Shown: positions 36,005-49,037, counted from the stretch's first letter. The stretch is 64,000 nt of DNA from Dimorphilus gyrociliatus (GCA_904063045.1 CAJFCJ010000023.1:759995-823994), one strand, 5' to 3'. Notes: generated by a model from the letters alone, not told the origin. A program made the numbers and translations.

Positions 36005-36598
36005 TTTGTTTTTAACTGGAAATGAAAAGCTATACTGAGTAGTTTGTCATTCGCTGCAAATGCAGAACTCTAAGGTTATATTTACTTGCAATAAATAAGC
36101 CGTCTGCTTGTTTTCTTTTTGCCAGCCTAAACCGTCTCGCAACTAGGTAAACATTTCTAAATTCTCCCCACCAAAAACTGGCGACAAACAACTTTCCATA
36201 TAGGCTTCCACACTGGTATTAATAGCGCATTTATCCTCTAGCGATAACGATTACTACGAGTCGAAAACTGTTGTACTCGGTCAGCAGTATCTTAATTCCG
36301 AACACTTGGACGTCTTTCTATAATCTCTGGAGACGGCAAAAGGTTTCGTCGGTTGAGTTGTAATCGTATAGAGTACAAATGCCTTTTGTTTTTTATCATT
36401 GTCATTACTTTTTTGCATTGTTGATGATTTTAAAAATCGGAAAATTGAAATCGAAATGAACGAAAGAGAAAGGTAATTTCTTTTCCTGCGAAATATTCGA
36501 CCAATATAGAAAATAAACAGAATCTAAAAGAATGAAATTAGCCTGTTCGATTCATCAGAAACCAATTAAATTCTCTTCTTTTTTCTTCTTCCCAATAA

Positions 36599-36614
36599 AT
36601 ACAGTATACTGTAT
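36599..36614. repeat. Perfect palindrome TACAGTATACTGTA with flanks
   Basis: A 16-base perfect palindrome with the recurring TACAGTA/TACTGTA core. Confidence 0.9.
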
Positions 36615-36745
36615 ACAATAGACCAGGAAAGAAACTAGAAATACAAAGTAAGACTCGCTCTTTCGATATCCAATCAATCCCGCTTTTACTTTTCTATTCG
36701 AGGAACGTTATAAACCTATATATTATTTACTTTTAGAGAGAAGAA

Positions 36746-36754
36746 AGATGGCGC
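36746..36754 (+). promoter_or_regulatory. AGATGGCGC motif upstream of the channel gene
   Basis: Exact AGATGGCGC, 842 bases before the ATG of the Cys-loop channel. Flanking AAAG makes it also resemble a YY1 site (AAGATGGCG). Confidence 0.35.
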
Positions 36755-37595
36755 TACGGTATTGCTTTCAACAGAATCATCAATTGAAAAAGACAAGCAT
36801 GCTTTACATTTGAACGAAACACGTTACGGATAATGAAGATAATTGACAGATAAAAGTAACAATCAAATATTTATTCTCTTTTATTTACAATTCATTAAAT
36901 GCATGATCTGGTAGATTCTGAAGATGTTCAAAGTCGAATATACTGTATATATACTAATATATATACAGAGAGACAGACAGAGAGGGAGAGGGAGATGGAG
37001 AGAGAAAGAGAAAGAGAAAGAAAGATAGACAGATAGATAGATAGATAAATTAGACAGACTTATTGAATTTAGTTAGTATTTACATGTATATGTAAAAGAA
37101 TGAATTGACATGCTTTAAGTCACTGACTGAATATCAGATTTGCTGAATGTGCTATATCGAATCAAAACAACAATAAAGGTGAATATTTCGAGTCATTATT
37201 AGGCCTATTTCTCATAACTTATTTATTATTATTAAATGATTATGAATATAAAGGTGTTTGCTAAACCATTTGTCGAATAAAAGAAAAATGCCCTTATAAG
37301 TAATGAATAACCATTTCGCAAAAGAAGGGTTGTTGTCCTGAAATAAAGCTTATTGTTTTATGCACTTCGCTGCGTTCTCTCTGTTTCTCTATAGACACTA
37401 TCAATGGTTTGTTGAACGCCCTATTCTGCTTTCTAAATAAATAATATTTTTCATTCAACAAGCAATTAAAATGATGATAAATCATTTGTAGATGCTATTA
37501 GTATATTAAACATAGCAATCAGCCTTTTCTTTCTCTACAATTGTTGGAGGGAAATCATTCCCCTATCTCCCTCCTTGTATAACGTTTCGATAGAC

Positions 37596-39038
37596 ATGTT
37601 GGCGATTCTTTTTCTTGCGATTCACTTGATAACTCATCTAACTGGACAGATGGGTGTCCAGTCGAAACCGAACGAAGCAACGCTTATGAAACACTTGTTT
37701 AGAGAATATGATCGTCGGGCAAGACCGAAAAAGGATCCCCTAGCTCCTGTGAATCTTGCCGTACGAGTTATAGTCAATCAGATATTATTGGTTGACGAAA
37801 AGAAGCAGATAATAGAAACCTACGTATCTTATAACATGGTAATTACATTGTACCTATTAAAAAACTAGGTACTGATGCTTGAACGAAGGAGCGAACAAGG
37901 AGCGAACGAATACATGTCTGTCTATCCGTCTGTATGTATGTATGCATGCATGTATGAATGTGTGCGTGTATGGATGAACGAATGAATGAATGAATAGACG
38001 AGTCATGTTTTACTTTTTCATTATTGAATTACTACTAAAATTTAATCAATTAAAATTTAGACATGGAAAGATGACTTTTTAACTTGGAGTCCTGCCAATT
38101 TTTCAAACCTAAAGCGTTTAGTAGTGCCAACCAACAATTTATGGGTTCCAAAACTTATTGTGATAAACGCCGGAAAAGACGTCAGTACCAACACGAATGA
38201 CGATGGCTTTGCGGCCGAAGTCTACAGTAATGGAGAAGTGAAATTAATACTGGCTACTACAGCCTATACGACTTGTATTTTTGACTTGACCCTATTTCCT
38301 TTTGATAAGCAAAAGTGCGAGTTGAAATTAGGCATTTTTGGACACTTTTGCTCTGAGGTGAACATGTCGAAATACGATAACGAACTGAAATTTTTATGGT
38401 ATACCCCTCATACGGAATGGGCAGTTGAGGGGTCGTCGCTGAAGGAGATGGCCTACAAGGATGGCGAGGGATCCTATTGTACCCTTGATGGAACAATTTT
38501 TATAAGAAGAAAATCTTTATATTTGGTCAATAACGTTCTGATACCTTGTGTCTTAATTTCATTCATTTCGCTGGCCTCCTTTGGCGTTCCTCCCGAATCA
38601 GGAGAGAAGATATCTCTTTCAATGACAACCCTTCTCAGCTATTCAGTTTTCCTTTTGGTTCTAAGCGAAATGTTACCTAGAAATTCCGACACTGGTCCCA
38701 TTCTTACTTATTACATAATATCCGTTATGGCCATAACAGCTATATCTCTTCTCTGTTCCGTTCTGGTCGTGCGTCTCCATTACGGGACATCGAAGCCTCC
38801 GAAGTGGATAAGGTTGCTGGTATTAAATTATATAGCAAAATTATGTTGTCAGACAACGAAAAAAGTATCTCCATCTGCAAAAGTGAACGAATCTATGGGA
38901 GAATCGGGGCAATTTGAGGAAACATGGTTAAAAATTGGTCGAACTTTGGATAGATTTTTCGCCATAATATTTTTTATGATAATAATGATTGTATCACTAA
39001 CTTTACTGGTAGTGATTCCAGCTATGAATTCCACTTGA
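37596..39038 (+). CDS. Cys-loop ligand-gated channel subunit, nicotinic-type, atypical ligand site
   Basis: Two exons, 37596-37838 and 38061-39038, join in phase 0 across a 222-base intron (ATG|GTAATT...TTTAG|ACA). The product is 406 residues. It starts with a signal peptide (1-20), then the N-terminal helix, TW...W of loop D, and a Cys loop C153-C167 with exactly 13 residues between. Four transmembrane segments follow (about 233-256, 263-286, 293-320, 379-402). M2 begins GEKISLSM and ends SE, with Glu at -1' and 20', which predicts a cation channel. It lacks the loop A Tyr (VIN in place of LYN), the loop B Trp (F174) and the vicinal Cys pair of loop C (single C221). It is therefore probably a non-alpha or divergent subunit at synapses. 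The M3-M4 loop is short, about 58 residues, making the protein smaller than usual. Confidence 0.92.
37917..37995 (+). repeat. Degenerate GTAT/GCAT/GAAT tetranucleotides in the channel intron
   Basis: TGTATGTATG, GCATGCATG and GAATGAATGAATG units lie within the only coding intron of the channel gene. Confidence 0.85.
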
Positions 39039-39079
39039 ACAAGAGGAATAAGTGAAATAGACAAAGCATAATATGACGC

Positions 39080-39085
39080 AATAAA
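39080..39085 (+). terminator. Candidate poly(A) signal of the channel gene
   Basis: AATAAA, 42 bases downstream of the stop codon. Confidence 0.4.
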
Positions 39086-40516
39086 TTGATTTATATAGAG
39101 AACAGTGTGATAAGTATACTTGCATAAATAACCTTGTATTATAAACTACAGTCAGCAGAACAACTTGACAATGTGTAGCTGTGGTTAAAAACAGGAGAGA
39201 GGAAAACCGGATAGGGAATTCAGGAAAAAAATGAAAATATTTATGATTTAATCATTGTCTTATTTTGCTTTTGAACATCTTATTCTTAGATTGTTTTTCT
39301 TTAGTTTCTATTAATATTTATAATCTTTTTTCCATTTAAGAAATTCCATCTTCAAAGACTTTTTCCATTTTCGCTTTCCTTTTCCTCTTCGATATCTTCC
39401 TTTAAAGACCTGAATTAATACAAATGTTAATAATAACGTATTCATTAAAAATTCTATCTGCGAAGTGAAACTTTTACGTCTTTTTTCTTTCTAGATATTT
39501 CTTCTCGGCTTTCGTTTCTTTGCTTCCCAGCACTTGCTGTTTATTCTTTATTTCTTTCTCTCTGTCTGTCTATCTGTCACTCACTCACTCTCTCTCTCTC
39601 TCTCTCTCTCTCCTTTTAAACGAAAGCTACTGTTTTAGGGTACGGAATCTTCATAAAGTAGCCTAATAGACAAACATACGCAAACTTGTCCTATATAGTT
39701 CCCTAACAAATCACTCGTTTGTTTGTCAGTTTACTTTTGTAAAGAATTGTTTTTTTGTGGCGACCTGATTAGTTTACAAATAATCGGAGAGGTTCGCTCT
39801 TTCATTTAGAGATATGAATAAAAGGATTGAAAACTAAAAATTCGTCGTATTGAATATTCAATAAATAAGGTTACTTTGTCAAGGTTCTAGCTAAAAATTT
39901 AATCTAATAGTTGATTTTAAAGTCTTCTTGTACAAACAACGTAGTTACAACTACTTCTCTACTAATTATGTAGTGGAGAAGTAGTTATATATGCAAATAA
40001 TTGACTTTAGGGAGGAGAGAGGAAGGGACAGAGAGAGAGAGAGAGAGAGAGAGGATAAAAAGAACATTTCAAAGAGGCGGCAATAACTAATATGCAAAAA
40101 ACAAAAGTGAAAGATTTCCTAAATTTGAAATATATCTTTTCTTTCCCTCTTAATTTTACTTACCTACGAATAAAAATTAATTAAATAATCAATCATTTAA
40201 ATTAAAGCACCTGCTTTAAAGAATATTCCCTTTTCTTCGCTTTCTCTCTCTTCTCCGCAAACAAATAAAAATGACAATGACAATGACAATGATCGAAAGG
40301 TATTAGAGAGAGAAGGCGATAGGTACTGAGCTTGCTTCAGCGATAGGTGGCTCTCTTGTGGTCTTGAGTAAACACTTTTCTTTTTGAATAAAATAATAAA
40401 GAAATAAATAATTAGAGCAAGAACAGGGACATCGAGATAAAAGGACGTATCAGTACTAAATGCCACGTTTTTGTTACATCATAAAAAAGAAAATCAATCA
40501 ATGTTGTTTTCAATAT

Positions 40517-40525
40517 ACGCCATCT
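40517..40525 (-). promoter_or_regulatory. AGATGGCGT motif upstream of the class C receptor
   Basis: Minus-strand AGATGGCGT, 369 bases before the receptor ATG; one mismatch to AGATGGCGC. Confidence 0.3.
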
Positions 40526-40893
40526 TTTCAGAGAATTCAAAAAGAAACGCCCTCAATCAACCACTAGCAAGAGCGACGTATAGCGTCTATAATCTAAAAA
40601 AGACGTCGTAAGCCATTCCTGATCGGGTTGTACTAGTCATAGAGTCATAGACGCCGAAGTGACTAGATGAGAAAGCAGAGAAAAGAGATCGAGTTAAAGT
40701 AGAAGCGAAAACTGACGAACAATTTATATGTGGAGAAAGTGGAAAAGGAGCAAGTCGAAGTTGTAGAAGAAATTGCGTAATTGAACTTGAAAGGAGAGAA
40801 ATTGAGAGAAAAAGATAGAAAGAGGGAAGAGAGAGAGAGAGGGGGGGGAAAGGGGAAGGTAGAAGGAGAAGAAATAAGAATAAAGACGAAAGA

Positions 40894-42878
40894 ATGAGAA
40901 AGAATCTATTGATATACATGGAGCTGATTTCGTCCGTATTTGGCGTTTTCAACATTCCGAATTTAAAGGAGACTGGCTATGTACAAGACGGTGACATCCT
41001 ATTAGGAGGAATCTTTAGAGTGCATGATTATAGCGAAAAAGCTCCGTGCAGCGATAGAATAAGATCTTCAAAGAGTTTTCAATACTTTGAGGCGATGGTA
41101 TACGCTATTAAACAGGTAAACATTTTCTTTACTGCTGCAAACTTGAACAAACGTTTGCCAGATACAAAAGAAATTGAATACGGTAATCGAATAGCAAAAG
41201 AAGAGTATACAAACTTATTTAAAAGAGTACAATAGATTAAAAGTAACTTTGTAAAAATCACTCATTTTTTTCTTCTCGTTCATTCTTAATATGGAAAATA
41301 GTTTTGAGAAACCATACAGATAACTACAGTATACTCATCATCTCAGATGATTTAGCTGTAAATCGCTCGCTAACGCAACAAACTCCCACAAACCGATTGC
41401 GCTAAACAGAGAGAAAGAAGAGAGAATGAAAGGAAAGCTAACATTAGTAGCGAAAAGAGGATAGAGGATCAAAAGCAGATAAAGATTGAAATACTTAAAT
41501 TATCTGTTTTGTCAAATTGAAAAAAGGAAAAAAAATCAATTAGAAATATTTAAACAGTTTTCTTAGTAATTTAACATTAAAGGGGAAAATCTATGCAAAA
41601 GATAAAAGTCAACTGGCTATATTTCTCAGTAGAAGAACTATTGAAGAACATTTTGTTCGATTGAAAAAACAATTCATCTCTGTTTTGTTTATTATTCCTT
41701 ACCGCTGATCGTCTATCGTTTTATGCCTTTTTCCTTTCTAAGCTCTTCCTGCACTCCTCCTCCACATCGTTTCGTAGGCAGCCGAACGTATTTGCACTGC
41801 GTTACCACTACATCTTTCACTCATCTTTTCATATAATATTTATCTAAACGGCTGCTTTGGCCTATCAGGAATGTTGCTAAACTTCTCAATACGGCTGATA
41901 TTTAGCGAATCCTTATTCAGACATTATTTGGCTTTTTAATTAATAAGAGGTCGATTAAAGAGAAGATTGACATTCACCAGTAGACAGCACATTTTCCATT
42001 TATATATCTAGGTGTACACGTTCATCATACGTGTTGTTTGTTGATATTATTACAGCTGGATTGTCGACATGTCTCTATTTAAAGACGATGGGGGAGTGAA
42101 AAGATTCTATTCCTCCAATAAGATCACTAGCTTTTCATCCCTCTACTACTTTTTGCTAAAATCAATTTCCCTCTATAGCTTAACACCGAAAGGAAAATCC
42201 TACCAAATATTACGCTGGGCTTTGCCATATTGGACGATTGTAATCGCGATCAAACGGCCCTGGCCAGGTGTCTTCGTTTTGTCCCTCCAGCAAGTTGCTG
42301 TAAGGATTGTAAAGAGTCGTCAATTACCAACAATCCTTATCACGAGGTTAGATCGTATATACAGTAGATCCTATATTAAAAGTGTGTTTTTTATATTAAA
42401 ACATTGTGAGAGAGGTTTTATGAACAATTATAGATTTCGGGAGTAATCAGTGGCACAAACAGTCAGAACACTTTAACGGCCGCCACTTTTTTAGAAGTAT
42501 TTAAAATACCAATGGTCGGAGCTGTTTCTACGTCCGAATCGTTAAGTGACAAAGATAAATACAGTTACTTTATGAGAGTTGTACCCAGCGACAAATATCA
42601 GGCGCAAGTAATTGTTGATATACTTTTACTTCACAATTGGACCTATGTATCGGCTGTGAATTCGGAAGGAGGATACGGCGAAATTGGAATGAGGGCGGTG
42701 CTTGAATTGGCGAGAGAAAATGGTATTTGTATCGCATACTCAAGACAACTAAGTAAGGCTAGGGGAAATATTGAATACGTGGAAACTGTTCAGAACCTGG
42801 CGAAGCAGAAAAACGCGCGGGTTGTTGTCATGTTTGTTCAGGTAAAATACACACACGATGACTGGTTGAGAAAAAGAA

Positions 42879-42918
<40 letters not shown>

Positions 42919-45900
42919 GTTTGTATATATACGAGAGTGAGAAAGAGTGAAAAAGAGATAAAGAAAAAACCAACACAATTTCAAATTAGTTGTCCTTTAA
43001 TAGAGTCACATTTGCAACTAATTAATTTTTGTTTCTTTTTTTGTCAAGGGCTCCGATGGCACTGGAATAATTAGAGTAGCGAAATCAATGGGTCTTTCGC
43101 AGAGATTCATTTGGATCACTAGCGATGGAGTGAATGCCGCTTCCGATTTGGTTGGATTAGAAGATGCGGCAGAAAGTAGTTTCTTTGTTCAACTATATTC
43201 AACAGGTCGAGTTGTTGGTCTTTAATCTTTATTATTAATAGTTAAGTTTGATATAAAATCAAAAGAACGAGTTAAATGAGCAACAGGACATGGGAATATA
43301 GAAATATTTTAATGAAGTTAGCTTTTCTTTGCCTGTCTCTGATTTTCTTTCATTTATCTTTTCCCTATATCTTGGTCGCTTTCTTGCCTCTTTTTTTGCC
43401 TTATTTTACTTATTTTTTTTAATCTTTCTTTCATCCCTTCTCTTCTTACTTCTTACTCTAATGTTTACGATGATAAGAAAAGGGGAATGGGGAGAGGATG
43501 GAGGAGAACGTAAATGAGGACAAAAGTTAAAGTATGCTCCAATTAGTAGGTTGCTTTTGCTCTCCTGCGTGAAAACTGATAACTCTTTAGAAGGGCAGGG
43601 GCAGAGAAAGGATTTTGAGGGGAAAAAGAAAAGAAAGCTGCATAATGTGTAATAGGAAAGTTTCAAAACCCTGTTTCAGAATAGTAGCTGCTCGTAAAAG
43701 GCAAAAACTCGTTGTAGTATTTTTCTTCGCGGTTGCAACGAAAGAGAGAATAAAAAGAAGATGTTTAGTTTAAAATGATTAATTGTATTTTATATAGGGG
43801 CCCAGGGATTCTCGAATTACTTTGAGAGCATCACTCCGTCAAACAATAGAGACCCGTGGCTTTCCGAACTATGGTTAAGGGAATTTAATTGCGATCCATT
43901 AATGCAGGCATGCCCCTATCGAATGACGGATATTCCAGATTATTCACCTTATAGTAAGACAGCACTATTCTCCGACACTGTCAAAACGTTCGCTTACGGA
44001 ATAAAGTCAGTTGTAAAGGAAAAGTGTCCCGAAGCTGTTGGACATCGTTTACAATTGCGAGAGTGCTTAAGAGGTGGCGAACTTTTGGCGGCTATGAGAA
44101 ACGTTTCCTTCTTTGGCAGTTATGGTCTTGTAAGATTTGACGAGAACGGAGACGCCGATGGGAAATATCAGATAGAACAATTGCAAAAAGACCAAGTAAG
44201 CTTTTTCCATTGAGGTTTTACCGATTGTATAAAATTGTATGTTTTCCATTTCCTTAAAAAACTAGAATGGGAAACGTTTCGTAGCTTCGGTAGGCATATG
44301 GGATAAATTTCGAAAAGTCTTGGATATTACTGAACCTCTCTATTGGAATTTTAATTATACAATTGGCTCGGAATCGAACATTCCAGAATCGGTTTGTAGT
44401 AAACCCTGCAATCCTGGCGAATACGCTCTGCAGCAAGAGTTAAAGTGCTGTTGGCTTTGTAAAAAGTGTAGGGAGAATGAACGAGTTTTGAATGGAACCG
44501 GTTGCGAATTATGCCCTGTTCTAACTTGGCCAGATGAGAATACTTTTGACGTATGCGTCACAATAGACGCTACTTACCTTCAATTTAATCAACCTCTACC
44601 TTTGGTAGTCTTGGTTCTTTGCATTATTGGGATAATTTGGTGTTGGATAGTACTGTTTGTTTATTTCCAAAACTGGAAAGAGAGACTGATCAAAGGTGAG
44701 ATTTTGCAACCACTTAAAACAAACCAACAAGCTAGATCAGAAAACAATTGTCTCCTTTACTTATTTAAACAAACAAACAAACAAACAAACAAACAATAAA
44801 TAAATAACACAATCAAGCTTGAAGGCAAGCTGGCAAATAAAGAGTAAATATTGACCAATCAAGTAATGATTATCTATTCGTTCTTTTCACAGCGACAAGT
44901 AGAGAATTAAGCATGATAACCATGTTTGGTGTTATTATCAACTACGTCACTGCCATTTGCATTGTGGCAAAGCCTCATTCTGGAAATTGTTATATAAGCA
45001 GAATTGGTTTTCACGTTGGTCTGGCCGTCTGCTATGGTCCTCTACTATCGAAGACGAGTCGAATACATAGAATATTCGAGTCGGCGAAGAGAGGAAAACA
45101 AAAGCCAAGCTTCATTAGCAATAAAGCAGTCATTGTCTTCGCGGTTATACTAATTGCTTTTCAAGTAGGTATTAAACTTTGTCTGTTCTGTGTTAAGTAG
45201 AGAGAAAACAAGGAAGTAGTTAGGCAGGTAAATTTTGTACGAAATAGCAAGTTATTATGCGTAAGGCTTGATTTCTATCCTCTTTTTTCATCAGCAGTTG
45301 ATAATTCCGTGTCTTTATATCGCGTGACGCCCTGCCGACAAAGATTTTCCAACAGGAGACGATAGTGGAATTCATTTATTCGTTTTGTTTCGTAGTTCGT
45401 TCGTTGTGTTTAACGAGTTTATTCTACATACTAATATTTATCAAATCGCCTAATTGCCTAGTTTGACCTGGCTGATTTATCACAAACAGGGCGTTGTAAC
45501 AAGTATTACTACGGCTCTGTATCCACCGAATGCACTCTTACGAATGCCTGTCGAAACGAAACGCTACGTGGAACAGTTGTGCGACTTGCCTCTAAAAGGT
45601 CTTATACCGCCTCTGGCTTATAACGTTCTCCTTTTGGTTTCGTGTGCAGCCTACGCTTTCAAGTGTCGCAACTTTCCTGAGAACTTCAACGAGAGCAAAT
45701 ATATTTTTGCTTCAGTATCAACAACGGTGTTCCTCTGGTCAGCGTTCGTACCTACTTATTTCACCGCCTTCTACGCCGAACATAAAGCATTACTACTAGC
45801 TTTGGTTCTCGTCCTCAACTCGATCGTGTTGACTCTGAGCTTTTACGCTCCAAAAGTCTACGCATTGTACTACGTGGACGAAGATAAGTTGATTATAAAT

Positions 45901-45975
45901 AACATGACGTCAATTGGAGGAGGAGGTGGTAGTGGTGGTGGTCGTTTGTCTTCAAAAGTCGCTCCTGAGAAATGA
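40894..45975 (+). CDS. Metabotropic glutamate receptor-like class C GPCR
   Basis: Eight coding exons: 40894-41115, 42179-42346, 42434-42841, 43049-43205, 43798-44195, 44266-44695, 44893-45164, 45490-45975. All introns are GT-AG and phases agree, giving 846 residues. A weak signal peptide is followed by a Venus-flytrap domain (to about 490) with typical segments (LPNITLGFAILDDC, RVVPSDKYQAQ, NWTYVSAV, WITSDG). A nine-cysteine domain follows (C495-C548), then seven transmembrane segments (562 to about 805) and a tail of about 40 residues with a glycine run (GGGGGSGGG) and no Homer-type ligand. By alignment from memory, residues matching Arg78, Ser165, Thr188, Asp208, Tyr236, Asp318 and Lys409 of mGluR1 are present, but the Arg323 position is Ala (DGVNAA). 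It would sense glutamate or a related amino acid at the cell surface. Confidence 0.93.
42884..42914. repeat. GA microsatellite in receptor intron 3
   Basis: About 30 bases of GA, 43 bases after exon 3. It makes read-through of the exon frame look like a longer ORF. Confidence 0.95.
44766..44815. repeat. AAAC and AAAT tetranucleotides in receptor intron 6
   Basis: About eight AAAC units followed by AAAT units. Confidence 0.9.
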
Positions 45976-46150
45976 AACCTGCACAGATTGTACAAATATA
46001 CTGAGATAAATAGACTGCAACAGATGATAAGGGATTTCAATCGGAAAACAATTCTTTTAAACTCTTCTTATAGATTTTACCAGTTCCATTCATTTTGTTT
46101 AGAGAAGCGCACATATTCTCTGCAGATGGGAGGTGGAGGAAGGCGGGGTT

Positions 46151-46205
46151 AATGACGATGATAATGCTGATGATGATGATGTTGATGATAATGACGATGA
46201 TGATT
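46151..46205 (+). repeat. Degenerate GAT trinucleotide repeat
   Basis: GATGATGATGAT units with AATGAC interruptions, probably in the 3'UTR of the receptor gene. Confidence 0.85.
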
Positions 46206-46840
46206 AGAAGAGAAAGGAAGAAGAATAGAAAGAATTAAAAAAAAGACTCGAAATCTCTTTTAGAGAAACCCAGCCCTATATTTTTGTAATTTTGAAAAAG
46301 AAAAGCATGATATCCCCATTATCCTTAGGTAAAAGATCAAAGTGAAAAATTGTATCGCGTTGTATCTAAAATTATTCGTTTGTATTTAATGTAGAACAAC
46401 GAATTAAAAAAAAAGGCAATTAATTTAAGATTTTTATTTCTCTTTCTTCTATACGTTTCCTTTTCTCTATCTTTCTCCATCTTCTCTTTCTCACTCGGTT
46501 TCTCACTCTCTTTCTCTCTCTCTTTCTTTTTCTCTCTCTCCCTTACTCTCTCTTTCTTTCCACTTTTAGCACTTGTAAACCGTTTTAGTAGTCAAACAGA
46601 AAAAAAGAAATACAAAGAGAAAGACATTGAGAAAAAAATAGAGAATAACTCTACTATAGGCTTACATGAACAGAACGATACAACGGCATAAACATTAGTC
46701 ATCGGCATAGAGCAAAAGCCAAGCTAAACATTTTGTTTACCTCCTTACATATTTCTTTTCTAGTCGAATGATCTCAATGAGGGATCAGGTTTAGTCGAAA
46801 AAATATCGTCCTACTTTGAAGGGATTAGATGAGGGAAGGA

Positions 46841-46849
46841 GCGCCATCT
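46841..46849 (-). promoter_or_regulatory. AGATGGCGC motif just upstream of the nine-exon gene
   Basis: Exact core on the minus strand (CAGATGGCGCTCC), 121 bases before the ATG at 46970, so in the promoter or 5'UTR. Confidence 0.4.
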
Positions 46850-46969
46850 GTAGTCAGTGCTCGGTACGTTGCTACGAGAAGCCAGCATGGCAGTCGGATT
46901 AGAGACAAGATATTGAACGGTTCGACGATCCCATGAACATATTGTATAGACTAAGAGTAGAAATATAAA

Positions 46970-49037
46970 ATGTACAAAGATTTCCAGCAGCCACTGGTCC
47001 ACCTTCCAGTGGCGGCAACTTCGAGAAGGAGTAAAAGGTCATCTATTGACAAGAAGAACGTTACCGGTTTATTCTTGGCCGCGGAGGGAAATATTGAACC
47101 AAAGAAACCAATTAGCGTTCCGCCGTTGGCTAGGTCGAGATTGGTTTCCAGAAGGCCTAAAACTCCCAGCGAGAAAAGGAGTCAAGTTGGTTTATTTCGT
47201 TTTTTATAGATCAATAGACTTGTTTATTTCTTATATTGATTGCTTGTTCGTCTTTCCTATTGGAAATATGTAGAAATTGGTCGACTACTATAGAGGTAAT
47301 GAAGTGAAGATAAGGTCCGGTTTTGTTGGAAATCGCTTAAAGGTAAATGCAAAGAGTTTAGGCTTGTTTAAAGTTTCACTTCCGATATAGAGCATGGATT
47401 CATTTTTTCTAATGCATTATTCATAAAAGAAGAGCGTTCAAAGACGAATTGATTAATTTAATGGCGTATCGATGATTTTCTTTTATGAATAGCCTATTGT
47501 TCAACGTTAAATTCCAGTTAAATTCAAGCAAACATTTTCACTCGCTTTCACTTTTTTTCTTCCCTTGCCCCTCTTCACACTACACCTTCTGAAAATTCAA
47601 AGAAACGTCAACAGCAAAAGAGCTCTACCGTAGACAATAGCCGCGAATGGACTCCTTGCGCAATAGAAGAAGAATACTGGGAAATTCCCGCTCTGAGGAA
47701 TCGCTGCTCAACAGCTCCAATAGCCGACGATGACGAGAATATCGACTACAAAAAGGAACTAAAAGGTCTAATGGATTGCTACCAAAAGGTCTGCGGGGTA
47801 AGTCTTTCTTTTTTAAAGAATTGATTTCTGCGAAACAATCACCTAGAATTTTTTAGGCCTAGACTCTTGACAAGTGTTATTGCTTATTCAAAACTTTTTT
47901 CATTCAATATCTTTTCTATATAAATCATTTATATTATAAAAAGTCAAGAGAGAGAGAGAGAGACAAGGGAAGGGGGGAGCAGGAGGGAGTAAAGAAAAGG
48001 TGAGCAAAGAAGGAAGGAGCGGGTAGGTGGGGGTACCGAGAAAAGGATGGAAAGCAGGAACATTAAGAGGAGGACAGATAGTATAAATAGCTGACCGATA
48101 GATTATTCAGACAATTTGTACCAGCCTCATTTGATCTCTCCATCAGCTTATTAGCACTAGAATGTACTTTTTTCAAGTGTGATAATAGAACGTAAAACAG
48201 AATTCTTTTGCAGGCGACCTTGTCAACACTCTCTTCCCTGCAAACATTACTGCCTCGTAAACGCTCGCAATCTAGACCTGATCATAACAAGGATTTCCTT
48301 TCGATAAGGTAAATATTGACATTGCTCATATTTTCACCCAATTAAAGAATTTTGTGCATATTTACACGATAGAAGCTTTCAAAGTCCCAGTCAAGCCGAA
48401 ATAATGGCCATTTTCCCCCCTCAAGTAACCTCTAGACCTAAAACGTACCCGCACGGAACGTTACGCCCTCTCTCGACTACCCAAGGAACTTTCTACAGTG
48501 TAAAAGGTATTGTTAAGCAACCTTAATTAATTAATTAATTGATCGGCTGAAATTGATTCGAAAGATCCGAGCGTTAGAATGGTTAGATTCTGCGTTTGAT
48601 TGAAAACATTTTGCGTATTTCCATGTATTCAACGTTTATTAAAAGCGTTTGCCTTTTATTTTTTTTTTTAAAAAAAAACTATTAATTTTCTAGATTCTAG
48701 ACCAAATCATCTTTTGATGATATAATTTTAAAGAACTTTCAATAGGTTTAGTTAAATCCATTAACATTTCAATCGCTAAAAAAAGACAGCCTTTGATATT
48801 GAGGTAGTTTTTTTTTCACCTTTTACGCCTCCCCTATTATTGATTAAGCAGGAAAAATAGGCCTATATATTAAGCAAAAGCGTACAATTGAAGTTAGGAG
48901 TACTCAAAGGCGTTACTCCTCTTTCTCTGCTCTCTTGGCCCCGCTCTTTGCTTCAACCCCCTCCTTTCTATTCTATGCTCCCTTCCTTTTTTACTGCTAT
49001 CTCTCTTCTTGGTCTCTGTCCCTCATTTAAACCCATA

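Larger units (their letters stand above)
33581..37595. other. Intergenic region between divergent genes
   Basis: The genes at 33580 (minus) and 37596 (plus) diverge from here, so promoters of both should lie within it. It contains CTCF/YY1-like motifs at 33760 and 36746, GA tract 34088-34130, GT tract 35982-36004, palindrome 36599-36614 and GA/GATA repeats at about 36965-37046. No coding exon was found. Confidence 0.6.
39039..40893. other. 3' flank of the channel gene and 5' flank of the class C receptor
   Basis: An AATAAA at 39080-39085, 42 bases after the channel stop, is a plausible poly(A) signal. A CT tract (about 39587-39612), a GA tract (about 40030-40052), four ACAATG units (about 40270-40292) and purine-rich sequence up to the receptor ATG follow. 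The AGATGGCGT motif (40517-40525, minus) lies here. No gene was found. Confidence 0.6.
45976..46969. other. 3' flank of the receptor and 5' flank of the next gene
   Basis: A degenerate GAT repeat lies at 46151-46205, a CT-rich tract at about 46437-46555, and an exact AGATGGCGC (minus) at 46841-46849. No canonical AATAAA was seen near the receptor stop; AATTAAA variants occur at about 46235 and 46401. Confidence 0.6.

Noticed and set aside
40587-40955. Minus-strand ORF rich in Ser, Leu and Pro
   Set aside because: It is the reverse of the purine-rich leader of the class C receptor and overlaps its first exon.
42069-42446. 125-codon ORF overlapping receptor exon 2
   Set aside because: It is in the wrong frame. 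The frame with receptor homology (LPNITLGFAILDDC) runs from 42179 to 42346 between good splice sites.
45454-45489. Start of receptor exon 8 at the AG at 45460
   Set aside because: The phase does not fit exon 7. The AG at 45488-45489 restores phase 0 and continues the receptor sequence.
47046-47273. Overlapping ORF in another frame of the first exon of the nine-exon gene
   Set aside because: Only the 46970 frame ends at a donor whose phase joins to the next exon at 47274.
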